In this document: one piece after another, positions 1 through 11,641 of the stretch
How the letters are laid out: the number at the start of each line of letters is the position of its first letter
Position numbering within the stretch: position 1 is the first letter of the stretch
Source of the DNA: Streptomyces lydicus
GTDB lineage: Bacteria > Actinomycetota > Actinomycetes > Streptomycetales > Streptomycetaceae
DNA: 64,000 nt
Assembly (NCBI RefSeq): GCF_004125265.1
Contig: NZ_RDTE01000003.1
Coordinates: 4,650,001 to 4,714,000 of the forward strand
Direction: 5' to 3'
Made by a program: the position numbers and the translations under genes
The notes under the pieces: generated by a model
What the model was told of the DNA's origin: nothing
Database searches by the model: none
What the model saw: only the letters and a program-made list of their open reading frames with translations

Positions 1-120
1 AAGTGCGCGAACAGCAGCAAGCACCAGTGGCGCACCATGATCGACGTGGACCTCATCGGCGTGGCCGACTCGCCGGAGAAGGCCTACACGAAGCCGGTCA
101 CGGTCAAGTGCGGCGTCTGA
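1..120 (+). CDS. C-terminal end of an unidentified protein (5' end outside window)
   Basis: Frame 1 is open from the first base to a TGA at 118-120 and encodes the last 39 residues of a protein. It contains two cysteines, one at residue 2 and one at K-C-G-V next to the C-terminus, which could form a disulfide in a secreted protein. Too little is present to name a family. It ends 45 bp before the next start codon, so the two genes could be co-transcribed. Confidence 0.5.
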   Translation, partial: KCANSSKHQWRTMIDVDLIGVADSPEKAYTKPVTVKCGV

Positions 121-165
121 TTGTCTAGTTCTTCCCTTCCCTCCGCTTGATCCAGGAGTACGACC

Positions 166-975
166 ATGAGTGATACCGGTCCGGACGCCACTTTCATCGT
201 GGGACTGCACGGGGTGCTGGACCGGTATCCCTGGATCGACCGGGTGAACGACGAGTTCGACCTCGACGAGGATGTCTTCAGCCTCGCCGTGAAGCGGGCG
301 GCCGCCTACGCGTGGAGCTCCACTGCCCTGACGGACAAACCGGCCGGCAACCTCTGGGACCACAACGACGCGGACGGCGACTGGACGCAGGACGGCCAGG
401 TCCGCCAGCTGGCCTGGCTGCAGTCGTCGCTGCCGCGGCCGGTGCACACCCCGGGCACGAAGCAGCGTGCCCGCCGTCTCCCGATCCTGCCCGTCATCAC
501 CGTCCTCTCGGACGCGCTGCGCCGCGTCGGCACCGTCCGCCTCACCGGCACGCATGCCTTGGTGCCGCTGCACCGTGCCGGGGACGCCCGCATCGAACTC
601 GCCGAGGTGGCCGACTGGTTCGCCCTCGCCGACCCGTCCGGCGCGGCCTCGCTGACGGTCACCGTGTCCGCACTGCCGTCGGCGAATCTCGCCGCGCGGG
701 CCGCCGAGATCCGTGAAGCGGCGCTCGAACGCACCTACCGGCACATGACGGTCGAGGCCCTGAAGCCCGCCGGCACGACGACTTCGGGGCTCGCCGGTCC
801 GCTTGCCGGGCAGGTGCAGGCCGAGGGCCTGCGCCGGGTGCTCGCCTTCCGCTGCGGTGTGCGCGAGTGGTCCACGGACGTGGCCGCGTGGACGACGGAG
901 GTGTTCGCGGACTCGATCCGGGCGGTGACGGGACTGTCGGGCCTGATCCTCCTCACGGTCTCTTCGGAGGGCTGA
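166..975 (+). CDS. Hypothetical protein, 269 aa
   Basis: The ATG is preceded by an AGGAG at a normal distance. The product is soluble and acidic at its N-terminus (a D/E-rich stretch near residues 24-36), with no signal peptide, membrane segment or motif that I can recognise. The middle (residues about 105-185) is rich in hydrophobic strands. I do not recognise the family. It is convergent with the cobIJ gene, whose stop lies 83 bp downstream, so it is probably not functionally tied to the cobalamin genes. Confidence 0.7.
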   Translation: MSDTGPDATFIVGLHGVLDRYPWIDRVNDEFDLDEDVFSLAVKRAAAYAWSSTALTDKPAGNLWDHNDADGDWTQDGQVRQLAWLQSSLPRPVHTPGTKQRARRLPILPVITVLSDALRRVGTVRLTGTHALVPLHRAGDARIELAEVADWFALADPSGAASLTVTVSALPSANLAARAAEIREAALERTYRHMTVEALKPAGTTTSGLAGPLAGQVQAEGLRRVLAFRCGVREWSTDVAAWTTEVFADSIRAVTGLSGLILLTVSSEG

Positions 976-1058
976 GATCCGCGGGTAGGGGCTGCCTCAC
1001 GCACCACGCGCGTGTTCAGGGGCCGAGGCCCCTCGGTGGCGTGCCGGGCAGCCCCGGC

Positions 1059-2726
1059 TCACCCCTCCGGATACCTCCGCGGCGTCCACACGACCTCCGT
1101 GCCGTCGTCGCGCCGTACGGCCTGGGTCTGGGACGAGCCGACGATCAGGAGCGTCCGCATGTCGACCTGGGTGGGGTCGAGGTCGGTGAGGTGGACGGTG
1201 CGGACGGATTCCTCGGGGCCGCCGATGTCGCGGGCGAGGATGACCGGGGTGTCGGGGGCGCGGTGTTCCAGGAGGAGTTCGCGGGCCTTGCCGACCTGCC
1301 AGGTGCGGCTGCGGGAGCCGGGGTTGTAGAGGGCGAGGGCCAGGTCGGCGGAGGCTGCCGCGTGCAGGCGTTCGGCGATGACTTCCCAGGGCTTGAGGCG
1401 GTCGGAGAGGGAGATGACCGCGTAGTCGTGGCCCAGTGGGGCGCCGGCGCGGGCGGCGGCGGCGTTGGCGGCGGTGACGCCCGGGAGGACCCGTACGGGG
1501 ATCGCGCGGTACGGGTCCTGGGAGGCGACCTCCAGGACGGCGGTGGCCATGGCGAAGACGCCGGGGTCGCCGCCGGAGACCACGGCCACCCGGCGGCCGC
1601 GGCGGGCCAGGTCGAGGGCGAGTTCGGCGCGTTCGGACTCGACCTTGTTGTCGGAGGCGTGGCGGCGCTGGCCGGGGCGCAGCGGGACGCGGTCGAGGTA
1701 GGTGGTGTAGCCGACGAGGTCTTCGGCGGCGGCGAGGGCACCGCGGGACTCGGGGGTCAGCCAGAGGGGGCCGGCCGGGCCGGTGCCGACGACCACGACT
1801 TCGCCGGGGAGGGCGGGGGATGCCGATGCCGACGTCGACGCCTTCCCGTCGTCGGTGGTCGGGGAGGCGGGCGTCTCAACGGCAGTGGCAGTGGCAGCGG
1901 AATCGGACCCGGCATCGGCACAGGCACCGGGCGAGGCCGTCGCCGGCGGAAGATCCGCGATGCGGCTCGGTACGACGCTGACGGCGAAGTACGGGACCGT
2001 CTCGGCGTCGATGTCCGCCAGCTTCTCGGTGCGCTCGCCGGACATCGTGGCGCGCTCGACGTACTGGGCCTCGGGGAGGCGGCCGGAGCGTTCCATGGCG
2101 CGGCGGACGGTGGGGAAGGTACGGCCGAGCTTCATGACGACGGCGGTGTCGGTCGAGGCCAGGCGGGCGGTCAACTCCTCCTCCGGGAGCGTGCCGGGGA
2201 GGATCGTCAGGACCTCGTCGGCCTCGGCGAGCGGCTTGCCCAGGCGGGCCGCGGCGGCGCTGATGGAGGTGACGCCGGGGATGACCTCGGTCGGGTAGCG
2301 GTGCGCCAGCCGCTTGTGCATGTGCTGGTAGGAGCCGTAGAAGAGCGGGTCGCCCTCGGAGATGACGGCGACGGTGCGGCCGGCGTCGAGGTGGGCGGCG
2401 AGGCGGGCCGCCGCCGACTCGTAGAACTCGTCCAGCGCGCCCCGGTAGCCGCCGGGGTGGTCGGTCGACTCGGTGGTGACCGGGTAGACCAGCGCCTCCT
2501 CGATGTGGTCGGGGCGCAGGTGCGCGGCGGCGATGGAGCGCGCGATCGAGCGTCCGTGCCGGGCGCTGTGGTACGCGATGACATCGGCGGCGGCGATGAC
2601 CTCGACCGCCCGGACCGTCATGAGGGACGGGTCGCCGGGGCCGAGGCCGACCCCGTAGAGCCGGCCCGGGCCGGCCGTCGCCGCGACGCTGCCGTCACCG
2701 GTTGCCTGCTGCTCGCTCACGCTCAC
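1059..2726 (-). CDS. cobIJ: CobI-CobJ fusion: precorrin-2 C20- and precorrin-3B C17-methyltransferase
   Basis: The 555-residue protein has two tandem SAM-dependent tetrapyrrole methylase domains. The first (about residues 15-240) starts with Y-G-V-G-L-G-P-G-D-P, the CobI-type glycine-rich strand. The second (about residues 300-550) starts with V-G-T-G-P-A-G and carries S-G-G-D-P-G-V-F and Y-N-P-G-S, as in CobJ. Together they C20-methylate precorrin-2 and later convert precorrin-3B to precorrin-4 with ring contraction, in the cytoplasm. A low-complexity linker (about residues 240-295) joins the domains. The GTG start overlaps the cobH stop (GTGA), implying translational coupling; a second in-frame GTG lies two codons later. 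The fusion is common in actinobacteria. Confidence 0.92.
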   Translation of the reverse strand: MSVSEQQATGDGSVAATAGPGRLYGVGLGPGDPSLMTVRAVEVIAAADVIAYHSARHGRSIARSIAAAHLRPDHIEEALVYPVTTESTDHPGGYRGALDEFYESAAARLAAHLDAGRTVAVISEGDPLFYGSYQHMHKRLAHRYPTEVIPGVTSISAAAARLGKPLAEADEVLTILPGTLPEEELTARLASTDTAVVMKLGRTFPTVRRAMERSGRLPEAQYVERATMSGERTEKLADIDAETVPYFAVSVVPSRIADLPPATASPGACADAGSDSAATATAVETPASPTTDDGKASTSASASPALPGEVVVVGTGPAGPLWLTPESRGALAAAEDLVGYTTYLDRVPLRPGQRRHASDNKVESERAELALDLARRGRRVAVVSGGDPGVFAMATAVLEVASQDPYRAIPVRVLPGVTAANAAAARAGAPLGHDYAVISLSDRLKPWEVIAERLHAAASADLALALYNPGSRSRTWQVGKARELLLEHRAPDTPVILARDIGGPEESVRTVHLTDLDPTQVDMRTLLIVGSSQTQAVRRDDGTEVVWTPRRYPEG

Positions 2727-3400
2727 TCTTCCTCGCTTGCCATGGCGTTGATCGCGGCCGCGGCCATGGCGCTGCCGCCACGGCGTCCGCGCACCACGAG
2801 GTGGTCCAGCTTCGACGGGTGGGCGATCAGCGCGTCCTTGGACTCGGCGGCGCCGATGAAGCCCACGGGTATGCCGATGACGGCGGCCGGGCGGGGCGCG
2901 CCTTCCTCGATCATTTCGAGGAACCGGAAGAGGGCGGTGGGGGCGTTGCCGAACGCGACCACGGCGCCTTCCATCCGGTCCCGCCACAGTTCCAGGGCCG
3001 CGGCGCTGCGGGTGGTCCCGGTCCGGGCGGCCAGCTCGGGGACCGCGGGGTCGGTGAGCGTGCACAGCACGTCGTTGTCCGCCGGGAGCCGCTTACGGGT
3101 GACGCCGCTGGCGACCATGTTGGCGTCGCAGAGGATCGGCGCGCCGGCGCGCAGTGCCGCGCGGCCGCGGGCCACCACCTCGGGGGTGAAGGCCAGATCG
3201 CGTACCAGGTCGACCATGCCGCAGGCGTGGATCATGCGGACCGTGACCTGGCTGACGTCGGCGGGCAGGCCGTCGAGGGCCGCCTCGGCGCGGATGGTGG
3301 CGAAGGACTGGCGGTAGATCGCCGCCCCGTCCTTCTCGTAGTCGAACGCGGTCACTCTGGCCTCGGGGGTGTCGGGTGCGGGCGGGCTCGGGCGGTTCAT
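2723..3400 (-). CDS. cobH: Precorrin-8X methylmutase
   Basis: The 225-residue protein matches CobH/CbiC. The N-terminal Y-E-K-D-G-A-A-I-Y-R-Q-S-F and R-M-I-H-A-C-G-M signatures are present, the latter carrying the catalytic histidine, followed by the G-F-I-G-A-A-E-S-K region. It moves a methyl group from C11 to C12 of precorrin-8X to give hydrogenobyrinate. The ATG at 3400 sits in a 20-bp tandem repeat in which each unit brings another ATG on this strand, so the exact start is uncertain; an in-frame GTG just before T-A-F-D-Y-E-K would give a more typical length. It lies between cobG and cobIJ in one operon. Confidence 0.92.
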   Translation of the reverse strand: MNRPSPPAPDTPEARVTAFDYEKDGAAIYRQSFATIRAEAALDGLPADVSQVTVRMIHACGMVDLVRDLAFTPEVVARGRAALRAGAPILCDANMVASGVTRKRLPADNDVLCTLTDPAVPELAARTGTTRSAAALELWRDRMEGAVVAFGNAPTALFRFLEMIEEGAPRPAAVIGIPVGFIGAAESKDALIAHPSKLDHLVVRGRRGGSAMAAAAINAMASEEE

Positions 3401-3480
3401 GGGACCTGGGTGCAGTTCATGGGACGTGGGTGCAGTTCATGGGACTTCGACGTATTTCGTGGGGCTTCGGGGTGGCTCAT
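3398..3480. repeat. 20-bp tandem repeat between cobG and cobH
   Basis: Units start at 3398, 3418, 3438, 3458 and 3478, exactly 20 bp apart. The first two differ at one base; the third and fourth are progressively degenerate but keep the CATGGGRC/CGTGGGGC start. The array fills the whole cobG-cobH spacer and contains the cobH start codon and the cobG stop. On the minus strand it supplies several ATGs with stops soon after in the other frames. Confidence 0.85.
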
Positions 3481-4919
3481 GGGGCCGGGGGCGCCGCGGT
3501 GCGTGCGGAGGCTGGTGCGGCGGTTGGCGCGGTGTCCGGATCCACCAGTGCTACCCGGTAGCCCTCCGCCGTCGCCAGTACGTCGACCCAGGTGCCGTGC
3601 GGGTGCCCGCAGCGGCGTTCGCAGCCGGACCAGTAGACGGGGACGCCCATGGGAGTGAGGGGGAGGCTCAAGGGTGGGACGGGGGCGTCCAAGGGTGGGG
3701 AGCCGGTGGGTGCTTCGGCCGGGACGGTCGTGCCGGTGGCGACGGCGGCCGTGGCGTCGGCGCGTACGTCGGTACGGGACTTGGCGCAGCCGGGGCGGCC
3801 CGTACAGGCGCCCAGGCGGTGCCAGGGGGAGGCCGGGTCGGTGATCAGGCCGGCGGCGGTGAGCTTCGCCAGCCGGCCCGCTGCCGTGGCGGCCGGCAGT
3901 CCGGGCAGGACGATGCCGCGCCAGGGGGTGAGGCGCAGGGCGCCGGAGCCGTCATCGGTCGCGATCGCGGTCAGCAGCCGCCACTGGGCCACCGTCAGCC
4001 GGCCCAGCGGGGCCAGGACCGAGAGAGCCCGGTCGCCGTCGGGGCCCTCGACGATGCCGGGGGCGGCGGAGTCGGCGTACGGCGGGGCGTAGGACGGGGC
4101 GTACGGCGGAGAGGTACGGGGGGCGGATATGGGCGCTTCGGCCACGTATGCGGCCTCGATGCCCGCCGAGCGCAGTGCCCCCGCCACGTCCCGGGCCGTG
4201 AGCCGGTGCCCGTCCGGGAGTTCACGGACCCGCCAGGCGCCGCTGCCGCTCGCCGCGGCGGCGGCCAGGAAGGCCTCGGCGGCGGTGAGCGCGGCCTGCG
4301 GTACGTCCGGGCCGGCGATCCGCAGCGCCGCCGGATCGTCGCCGACCCGCAGCAGGGCGCTGCCCGCCGGGCCGGCGCCGTCCCCGGCCGATTCTGCGAG
4401 CAAGCTCACATCCCCGCCGAGCGCCGCCACATCGCCCCGCCCGTCGTCCAGAACGAACAGGAAACGGCCGGAGAGGGCGGTCGCGGACTCGCTCGCGCAG
4501 AGCAGCGCGTCCAGCTCACGGGCCCACCGTCGCACGTCAGAAGGGGTGTGCCGGTCCAGTCCTGCCAGCGGCGAGGCGAGGATGTTGCGGATGCGTTCGT
4601 GGCGTTCGGAGGGCAGCAGGCCGGCGTCGCGCAGCAGCGCGGCGAGGTGGCCGCCACAGTCCTCCGCCAGGCCGCGGAGTTCGGCGTTGCCGCGGGAGGT
4701 GAGGGAGAGGTGACCGTCGCCGAGCAGGTCCGCGGCGTCGGCCAGCGCAGTTGCCTGACGCACCGTCAAATCTCCGGCGGGCAGCCGGATGCGGGCGAGG
4801 TGGCCGTCGGCGGCCTGGTGCAGCCGCAGCGCTCCCGGGCAGGCGTCACCGCGGTCGCGCCGCGGCGGTGCGGCGGCCTGGGACCGTGTCGAGGGGGAGG
4901 GCGGCATGGCCGCGAGCAT
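3477..4919 (-). CDS. cobG: Precorrin-3B synthase (nitrite/sulfite reductase fold)
   Basis: The 480-residue protein resembles the nitrite/sulfite reductase family. An N-terminal ferredoxin-like half holds R-G-N-A-E-L-R-G, and the C-terminal half carries the 4Fe-4S cysteine pattern: C-T-G-R-P-G-C followed about 60 residues later by C-E-R-R-C-G-H-P. CobG is the oxygen-dependent enzyme of the aerobic pathway, making precorrin-3B from precorrin-3A. The insertion between the cysteine pairs is low complexity. The ATG at 4919 or the one four codons later fits best, because upstream residues come from a GC-rich repeat array. First gene of the cobG-cobH-cobIJ operon. Confidence 0.88.
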   Translation of the reverse strand: MLAAMPPSPSTRSQAAAPPRRDRGDACPGALRLHQAADGHLARIRLPAGDLTVRQATALADAADLLGDGHLSLTSRGNAELRGLAEDCGGHLAALLRDAGLLPSERHERIRNILASPLAGLDRHTPSDVRRWARELDALLCASESATALSGRFLFVLDDGRGDVAALGGDVSLLAESAGDGAGPAGSALLRVGDDPAALRIAGPDVPQAALTAAEAFLAAAAASGSGAWRVRELPDGHRLTARDVAGALRSAGIEAAYVAEAPISAPRTSPPYAPSYAPPYADSAAPGIVEGPDGDRALSVLAPLGRLTVAQWRLLTAIATDDGSGALRLTPWRGIVLPGLPAATAAGRLAKLTAAGLITDPASPWHRLGACTGRPGCAKSRTDVRADATAAVATGTTVPAEAPTGSPPLDAPVPPLSLPLTPMGVPVYWSGCERRCGHPHGTWVDVLATAEGYRVALVDPDTAPTAAPASARTAAPPAP

Positions 4920-4965
4920 ACCCACGGGGGCGGGCGCCGATCCGGCCCGGATCCGGCCGGGCCCC

Positions 4966-5105
4966 CGGCCCGCCGTGCGCCTCCCACCCGGCCCGCCGTG
5001 CGCCTTCCCGCCGGCCCGCCGCGTGCCCTCCGCCCGGCCGCCGTGCGCCCTCGGCCCGGCCCGCCGCCCACCCTCCGCTCGGGCCCACCGCATGCCCGTC
5101 CCCCG
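4966..5105. repeat. 23-bp tandem repeat upstream of cobG
   Basis: Imperfect units with a CGGCCCGCCGTGCGCC core start at 4966, 4989, 5012, 5035, 5057 and 5080, a spacing of 23 bp with one 22. The array occupies nearly all of the cobG promoter side of the divergent cobG/cobN region. It accounts for the long spurious open frames there. Confidence 0.8.
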
Positions 5106-5162
5106 TCACGCCGCAGCCCGTCGCAAGGCCCGCTTACCCAGCCAACCCACACCCCTTACCAT

Positions 5163-5345
5163 TCAGGTCGGTGGGCCGTCTGGCCCGCCGGACGCCAGCG
5201 ACGGCGCAGGGGCTGCGGCCCCGGGGAGGAAGCCCGGTGAGAATCCGGCGCGGTCCCGCCACTGTGAACCCGGCAGCTGCCGGGCGAGCCAGGAACTCCC
5301 GCCGTCCTTACGACCACCCGGGGCGCGGACACCCCGAGGAAGGCC
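5163..5345 (+). promoter_or_regulatory. Cobalamin (B12) riboswitch upstream of cobN
   Basis: The leader carries the hallmark conserved blocks of the cobalamin riboswitch: GGTGAGAATCCGGCGCGGTC near 5235, then CCGCCACTGTGA near 5256, and a B12 box (AGCCAGGAACTCC) near 5287-5300, with G/C-rich stems between them. It ends just before the cobN ribosome binding site, which fits ligand-dependent control of cobN expression. Exact 5' and 3' edges were not determined. No equivalent leader was seen on the cobG side. Confidence 0.95.
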
Positions 5346-5354
5346 TGCGCTCGC

Positions 5355-8966
<3,612 letters not shown>

Positions 8967-8975
8967 CGGACGCGG

Positions 8976-9017
8976 GGGCGGGCGGCGGAGCACCGCCGCG
9001 CTGCCCGGGGCCCGCCC
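8976..9017 (+). terminator. Putative nested hairpin terminator after cobN
   Basis: An outer pair GGGCGGGC (8976-8983) and GCCCGCCC (9010-9017) encloses a perfect inner pair GGCGG/CCGCC at 8984-8988 and 8993-8997. It begins 10 bp after the cobN stop. There is no U-tract, as is usual for Streptomyces. Confidence 0.55.
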
Positions 9018-9216
9018 GATGCCGCGGTATCCGGTATCAGGCGGGCTTCGCTGTTCGCCGTGCTGTCTCTCCGGTCCGCGGCGCTGTCCCCGGCCCCACG
9101 CGGTGCTGCCCGCCCCACAGCGATGCTCTGCCCCGGGTGCGGCCCGCGGGCGCCGGTGCGAGGATTTTTGTGGGGGCGGTGGCTGTGCTGCCCCTGGGCG
9201 GATGAGGAGGCTTCCG

Positions 9217-9489
9217 GTGACCGGCACGAAGACATGGAACGCCGAGATCAGCATCACCGAGACCGACAACGAGGTCCGGGCCGAGGCCAGGCTGCGCGGC
9301 AAGGAGGGCGGGCAGCTGGTCGGCGAGGGGGAGGCCCGCTGTAACCCCGCCGACGAGAACGTCCCGGCCATCGGGGACGAGCTGGCGGTGTCACGGGCGA
9401 TGTCGGACCTCAGCCATCAGCTGCTGCAGCGCGCCGCACACGACATCGAAGTGCACACGGCCCGGCCGGTGGAACGCCTGCGCGCCTGA
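9217..9489 (+). CDS. DUF1876 domain protein, 90 aa
   Basis: The protein matches the small actinobacterial DUF1876 family (a dsRBD-like fold). K-T-W-N-A-E-I opens the domain, R-A-E-A-R-L follows, and N-P-A-D-E-N-V-P-A-I-G-D-E-L-A leads into the helical S-D-L-S-H-Q-L-L end. The GTG start is chosen because GAGGAGG sits six bases upstream; an in-frame ATG at 9202 would overlap that ribosome binding site. Function is unknown. It stands alone between cobN and the convergent LCP gene. Confidence 0.8.
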   Translation: MTGTKTWNAEISITETDNEVRAEARLRGKEGGQLVGEGEARCNPADENVPAIGDELAVSRAMSDLSHQLLQRAAHDIEVHTARPVERLRA

Positions 9490-9560
9490 GTCCCGTGCGC
9501 GAGCGGCGCTGTTCTCAGGTCATCTCTGCTCTCAGGGCGTCCCTCATCTCAGGGCATCCC

Positions 9561-11069
9561 TCACGGCATCTCCGCCGGGAAGTCCGGTCCGATCGTCAGC
9601 GTCACCGCGCCCGGTGCCGCGCCGGCCGACTCCGTGGCCTTGGTGCCGGGGAGGCGGGAGGACAGCACCTCGCTCTGCGTCTTGAGCGCGGCCGGGTAGC
9701 TGACGGTGGTCTTGTCCGTCGCCGGGGCGTTGCCGGTGCCGACGACCGTGAAGCCGAGCTTGCGCAGCTGGTCGGCGGCGGAGGCGGCCCGGCCGGGTAC
9801 GCCGGTGCCGTTGAGGACGCGGACCTGCACGGAGTGGGCGGTGACCGGGTTCTTGGCGGCCTCGGCGAGCTTCTTCTTCCCGGCGGCGCCGATCTCGCGG
9901 TCGTGCGCGAGGTCGCTGAAGAGCTGACCGGCCTGCGGGTACTGCCACACGACGTTGGCCTTGTCGGTCGGGACGTCGGACTCGCGGTAGTAGTTGGGGA
10001 CGGTCAGGAAGGTGAGGCGGTCGGTGGGGATGTCCTTGACGGTCGCGGCCAGGTCGTAGAGCGGCTTGATACCGGCCAGGGCGCTGTCGGTGGTGAGGGA
10101 CTTGGTGGCCGAGTCCAGGAAGCCGTAGAGCTCGCCGGGGCTGGTGAGCTTGGACTGGGCCTTGGCGCCCAGGGCCTTCATGAACTCCTGCTGGCGGCCG
10201 ATGCGGCCGAGGTCGGAGCCGTCGCCGACGCTGTAGCGGGTGCGGACGTAGCCGAGCGCCTTCTCGTCCTGGACGTTCTGGCAGCCCGCCTTCATGTCGA
10301 GATGGGCCTTCTTGTCGTGGATGGCGTGCTTGGGGCAGACCTCTATGCCGCCCAGCGCGTTGACCATGCCCTTGAAGCCCTGGAAGTCGACCGAGGTGAA
10401 GTGGTCGATGCGCAGGCCGGTGTTCTTCTCGACGGTCTTGATGGTGCAGGCCGCGGCCTTGCGGATGTCGCCGGAGTCACCGCCGATCGAGAACGCCTCG
10501 TTGATCTTGAAGTGGTGCGGGGACGACTTCGAGCCGTTGCCCCGGGTGCAGGCGGGGATCTGCACCCAGGAGTCGCGGGGGAAGGACAGCGCGGTGGCCC
10601 ACTTACGGTCGGCGGCGATGTGCAGCACCATCAGCGTGTCCGACTGCATGGTGGTGAGGTTCCTGCCGTATTTGGCGTTGGCACCCGCGCGGCTGTCGGA
10701 GCCGACGACCAGGATGTTCTTGGAGCCGGGGCTGAGGTTGACCGGCCGGGCGCCGTCGACCCCGATGTCCACGCCGTGGATGTTGCCGTCCAGCTGCTGG
10801 TAGACCCACGCCCCGACGCCGGCCGTGCCGAGCAGCAGCACGCCGAGCACGCCACCGGTCCAGGCGAGGATGCGGCCGCGGCGGGTCATCCGCAGCTTGC
10901 CCGTACCGGCCGCGGTACCGGAGGCGTCGCCGGCTCTACGGGGCCTTCTGCGGGTGGTACGCGCAGTTCCGTCAGTGGTGCGGGACGTCCCTCCCGAGGT
11001 GCGGGACGTTCCGGATGCGCCGCCGGTGCCCCGCCGGGCCGTCTGCTGGTGCGTCTGCCTGTCATGCAC
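9561..11069 (-). CDS. LCP (LytR-CpsA-Psr) family cell-wall glycopolymer ligase with LytR_C domain
   Basis: The 502-residue protein has a basic cytoplasmic tail (residues 1-60), one membrane segment (about 63-85), an LCP domain and a C-terminal LytR_C-like domain. The LCP core shows I-L-V-V-G-S-D-S-R near residue 120, S-F-P-R-D-S-W-V near 165 and the R-x-R-Y pattern V-R-T-R-Y near 270. V-R-V-L-N-G-T-G-V-P-G-R-A marks the C-terminal domain. LCP enzymes move lipid-linked glycopolymers onto peptidoglycan outside the membrane. The first codon is GTG; an ATG 4 bp downstream is out of frame. Upstream is an 18-bp repeat array. Confidence 0.9.
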   Translation of the reverse strand: MHDRQTHQQTARRGTGGASGTSRTSGGTSRTTDGTARTTRRRPRRAGDASGTAAGTGKLRMTRRGRILAWTGGVLGVLLLGTAGVGAWVYQQLDGNIHGVDIGVDGARPVNLSPGSKNILVVGSDSRAGANAKYGRNLTTMQSDTLMVLHIAADRKWATALSFPRDSWVQIPACTRGNGSKSSPHHFKINEAFSIGGDSGDIRKAAACTIKTVEKNTGLRIDHFTSVDFQGFKGMVNALGGIEVCPKHAIHDKKAHLDMKAGCQNVQDEKALGYVRTRYSVGDGSDLGRIGRQQEFMKALGAKAQSKLTSPGELYGFLDSATKSLTTDSALAGIKPLYDLAATVKDIPTDRLTFLTVPNYYRESDVPTDKANVVWQYPQAGQLFSDLAHDREIGAAGKKKLAEAAKNPVTAHSVQVRVLNGTGVPGRAASAADQLRKLGFTVVGTGNAPATDKTTVSYPAALKTQSEVLSSRLPGTKATESAGAAPGAVTLTIGPDFPAEMP

Positions 11070-11162
11070 GCCGATGGCCCTTCTGGTCCTTCTGATACTG
11101 GTGAGGCGAGCGGTGCTCTAGGGGGGAGGGCACGGCAGCGGCGGCCAACGGAGTCGGCAGTG

Positions 11163-11234
11163 CTGACGGTGCCGGCGGCGTTGACGGTGCTGTCAGTGCT
11201 GACGGTGGTGTCAGCGTCGGCTGTGGCGGCAGGG
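11163..11234. repeat. 18-bp tandem repeat upstream of the LCP gene
   Basis: Units start at 11163, 11181 and 11199 with a YTGACGGTG core, exactly 18 bp apart, and a fourth degenerate unit follows at 11217. The array occupies the spacer between the 84-aa hypothetical gene and the LCP gene. Its effect on either gene cannot be told from sequence. Confidence 0.75.
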
Positions 11235-11243
11235 GAGGGCGGG

Positions 11244-11498
11244 TCAGATGCCGGTGCCGGGCAGCAGCAGGATGGACTCGGGGTCGAAACGCAGCCACTG
11301 CGGACACGCGCTCGCACTGCCGGGCAGGGTGCGCAGCCGGCACCACAGCTCGCCCGCGCCGTCCGTCCACCAGGCGTTGATCCGGCCCAATGCCCATGTG
11401 CCGTCCGGGTATTGGACCTCCACCGGCTGGTAAACCCATCGCACCTCCGCCTCAGGGGGCGGGCAGTCCCAGGTCAGGAGTCCGCACCTCGTTGCCAT
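11244..11498 (-). CDS. Small hypothetical protein, 84 aa, behind a BlaI-like site
   Basis: The ATG at 11498 follows GAGGGGGAG; an upstream GTG at 11525 is the alternative. The protein is rich in Trp and Pro (R-W-V-Y-Q-P-V-E-V-Q-Y-P-D-G-T-W and I-N-A-W-W-T-D), a spacing that suggests a small SH3-like beta-barrel. I cannot assign a family. Its promoter region holds a CTACA-N4-TGTAG dyad at 11554-11567, the same element found in front of terD, so it is a candidate member of the BlaI regulon of this locus. Confidence 0.65.
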   Translation of the reverse strand: MATRCGLLTWDCPPPEAEVRWVYQPVEVQYPDGTWALGRINAWWTDGAGELWCRLRTLPGSASACPQWLRFDPESILLLPGTGI

Positions 11499-11553
11499 CT
11501 CCCCCTCGGGCCGCGCCTGTTGCACAGGTGCGCGCCACTGTACCGGGAAGATC

Positions 11554-11567
11554 TACAGTGTTGTAGA
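11554..11567. promoter_or_regulatory. BlaI-type operator candidate 1
   Basis: The site is CTACAGTGTTGTAG, a 5-4-5 dyad with perfect CTACA/TGTAG arms. It lies 56 bp upstream of the 84-aa gene and 74 bp beyond the M56 peptidase stop. BlaI/MecI repressors bind TACA...TGTA dyads, and a blaI gene lies 1 kb away. Its arms are identical to those of the second site at 13323. Confidence 0.65.
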
Positions 11568-11641
11568 AGTTGCCCGGTACGAGGTACGCACCGCGCGGGT
11601 GCGCCGTGCGTGCCCCGTGAGGGTCAAGGGTCAGTGTGCCC

